Source: SSC4 sp964642445
GTDB taxonomy: Bacteria > Chloroflexota > Anaerolineae > SSC4 > Amarolineaceae
DNA: 13,389 nucleotides
Assembly: GCA_964642445.1 (NCBI GenBank)
Contig: CAZXQZ010000131.1
Coordinates: forward strand, 1 to 13,389
Direction: 5' to 3'
Made by a program: the position numbers and the translations under genes. Shown in pieces: positions 13,381 through 13,389 of this stretch. Every line of letters starts with the position of its first letter. The first letter of the stretch is position 1. Under the pieces are notes generated by a model, which worked only from the letters and a program-made list of their open reading frames with translations, searched no databases and was not told where the DNA came from.

Positions 13381-13389
13381 GTGCTCTAT

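Overview
The window is a high-G+C bacterial scaffold carrying one block of 100 Ns (5460-5559). It most resembles a Chloroflexota genome (Anaerolineae/Ardenticatenia-like). The reasons are a Thr/Pro-rich linker in a secreted protein, choice-of-anchor-Q and dockerin-bearing exported proteins, a DUF433/DUF5615 toxin-antitoxin pair, and many extragenic palindromes and microsatellites. This placement is inference, because no ribosomal or phylogenetic marker gene is present.

Layout, left to right. (1) A minus-strand partial gene (1-1132) encodes a secreted protein with a half-dockerin and Hep/Hag-like head repeats; it runs off the left edge. (2) rarD (1413-2306, minus) is an EamA-type permease. Its leader carries a MITE-like element (2323-2486) with a 30-bp-arm perfect palindrome. 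(3) Two near-consensus sigma-70 promoters sit back to back at 2513-2575; one drives rarD and the other drives a large secreted beta-helix/PKD protein (2635-5283, plus). (4) An array of alternating palindromes (5297-5688) follows that gene and is interrupted by the assembly gap. (5) A two-gene minus operon (6638-5806) encodes a small helical protein and an AbiEii-like nucleotidyltransferase, with its own promoter. (6) A second half-dockerin/Hep-Hag protein (8316-6838, minus) is paralogous to the first at its N-terminus. (7) A cytoplasmic protein of unrecognised family (9601-8432, minus) has its start codon directly beside a CTCGTA-type hexanucleotide microsatellite and 109-bp tandem repeats. 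(8) A broken dockerin protein (10484-10005, minus) keeps a perfect promoter but has lost its middle. (9) A lower-G+C toxin-antitoxin pair (10943-11553, plus) leads directly into a secreted GNS/SULF-like sulfatase with a C-terminal dockerin (11583-13343). (10) A second copy of the MITE terminal sequence lies at the right edge.

The coherent theme is export. Four proteins (one now broken) carry dockerin-like calcium loops, and one further large beta-helix protein is secreted, which suggests an extracellular polysaccharide-active or adhesive apparatus. No cohesin or scaffoldin is present in the window. The other theme is repeats: at least four unrelated repeat families occupy the intergenic spaces, and three of them sit where they could affect expression of a neighbouring gene. 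There is no CRISPR array, tRNA, rRNA or transposase gene that I can support.
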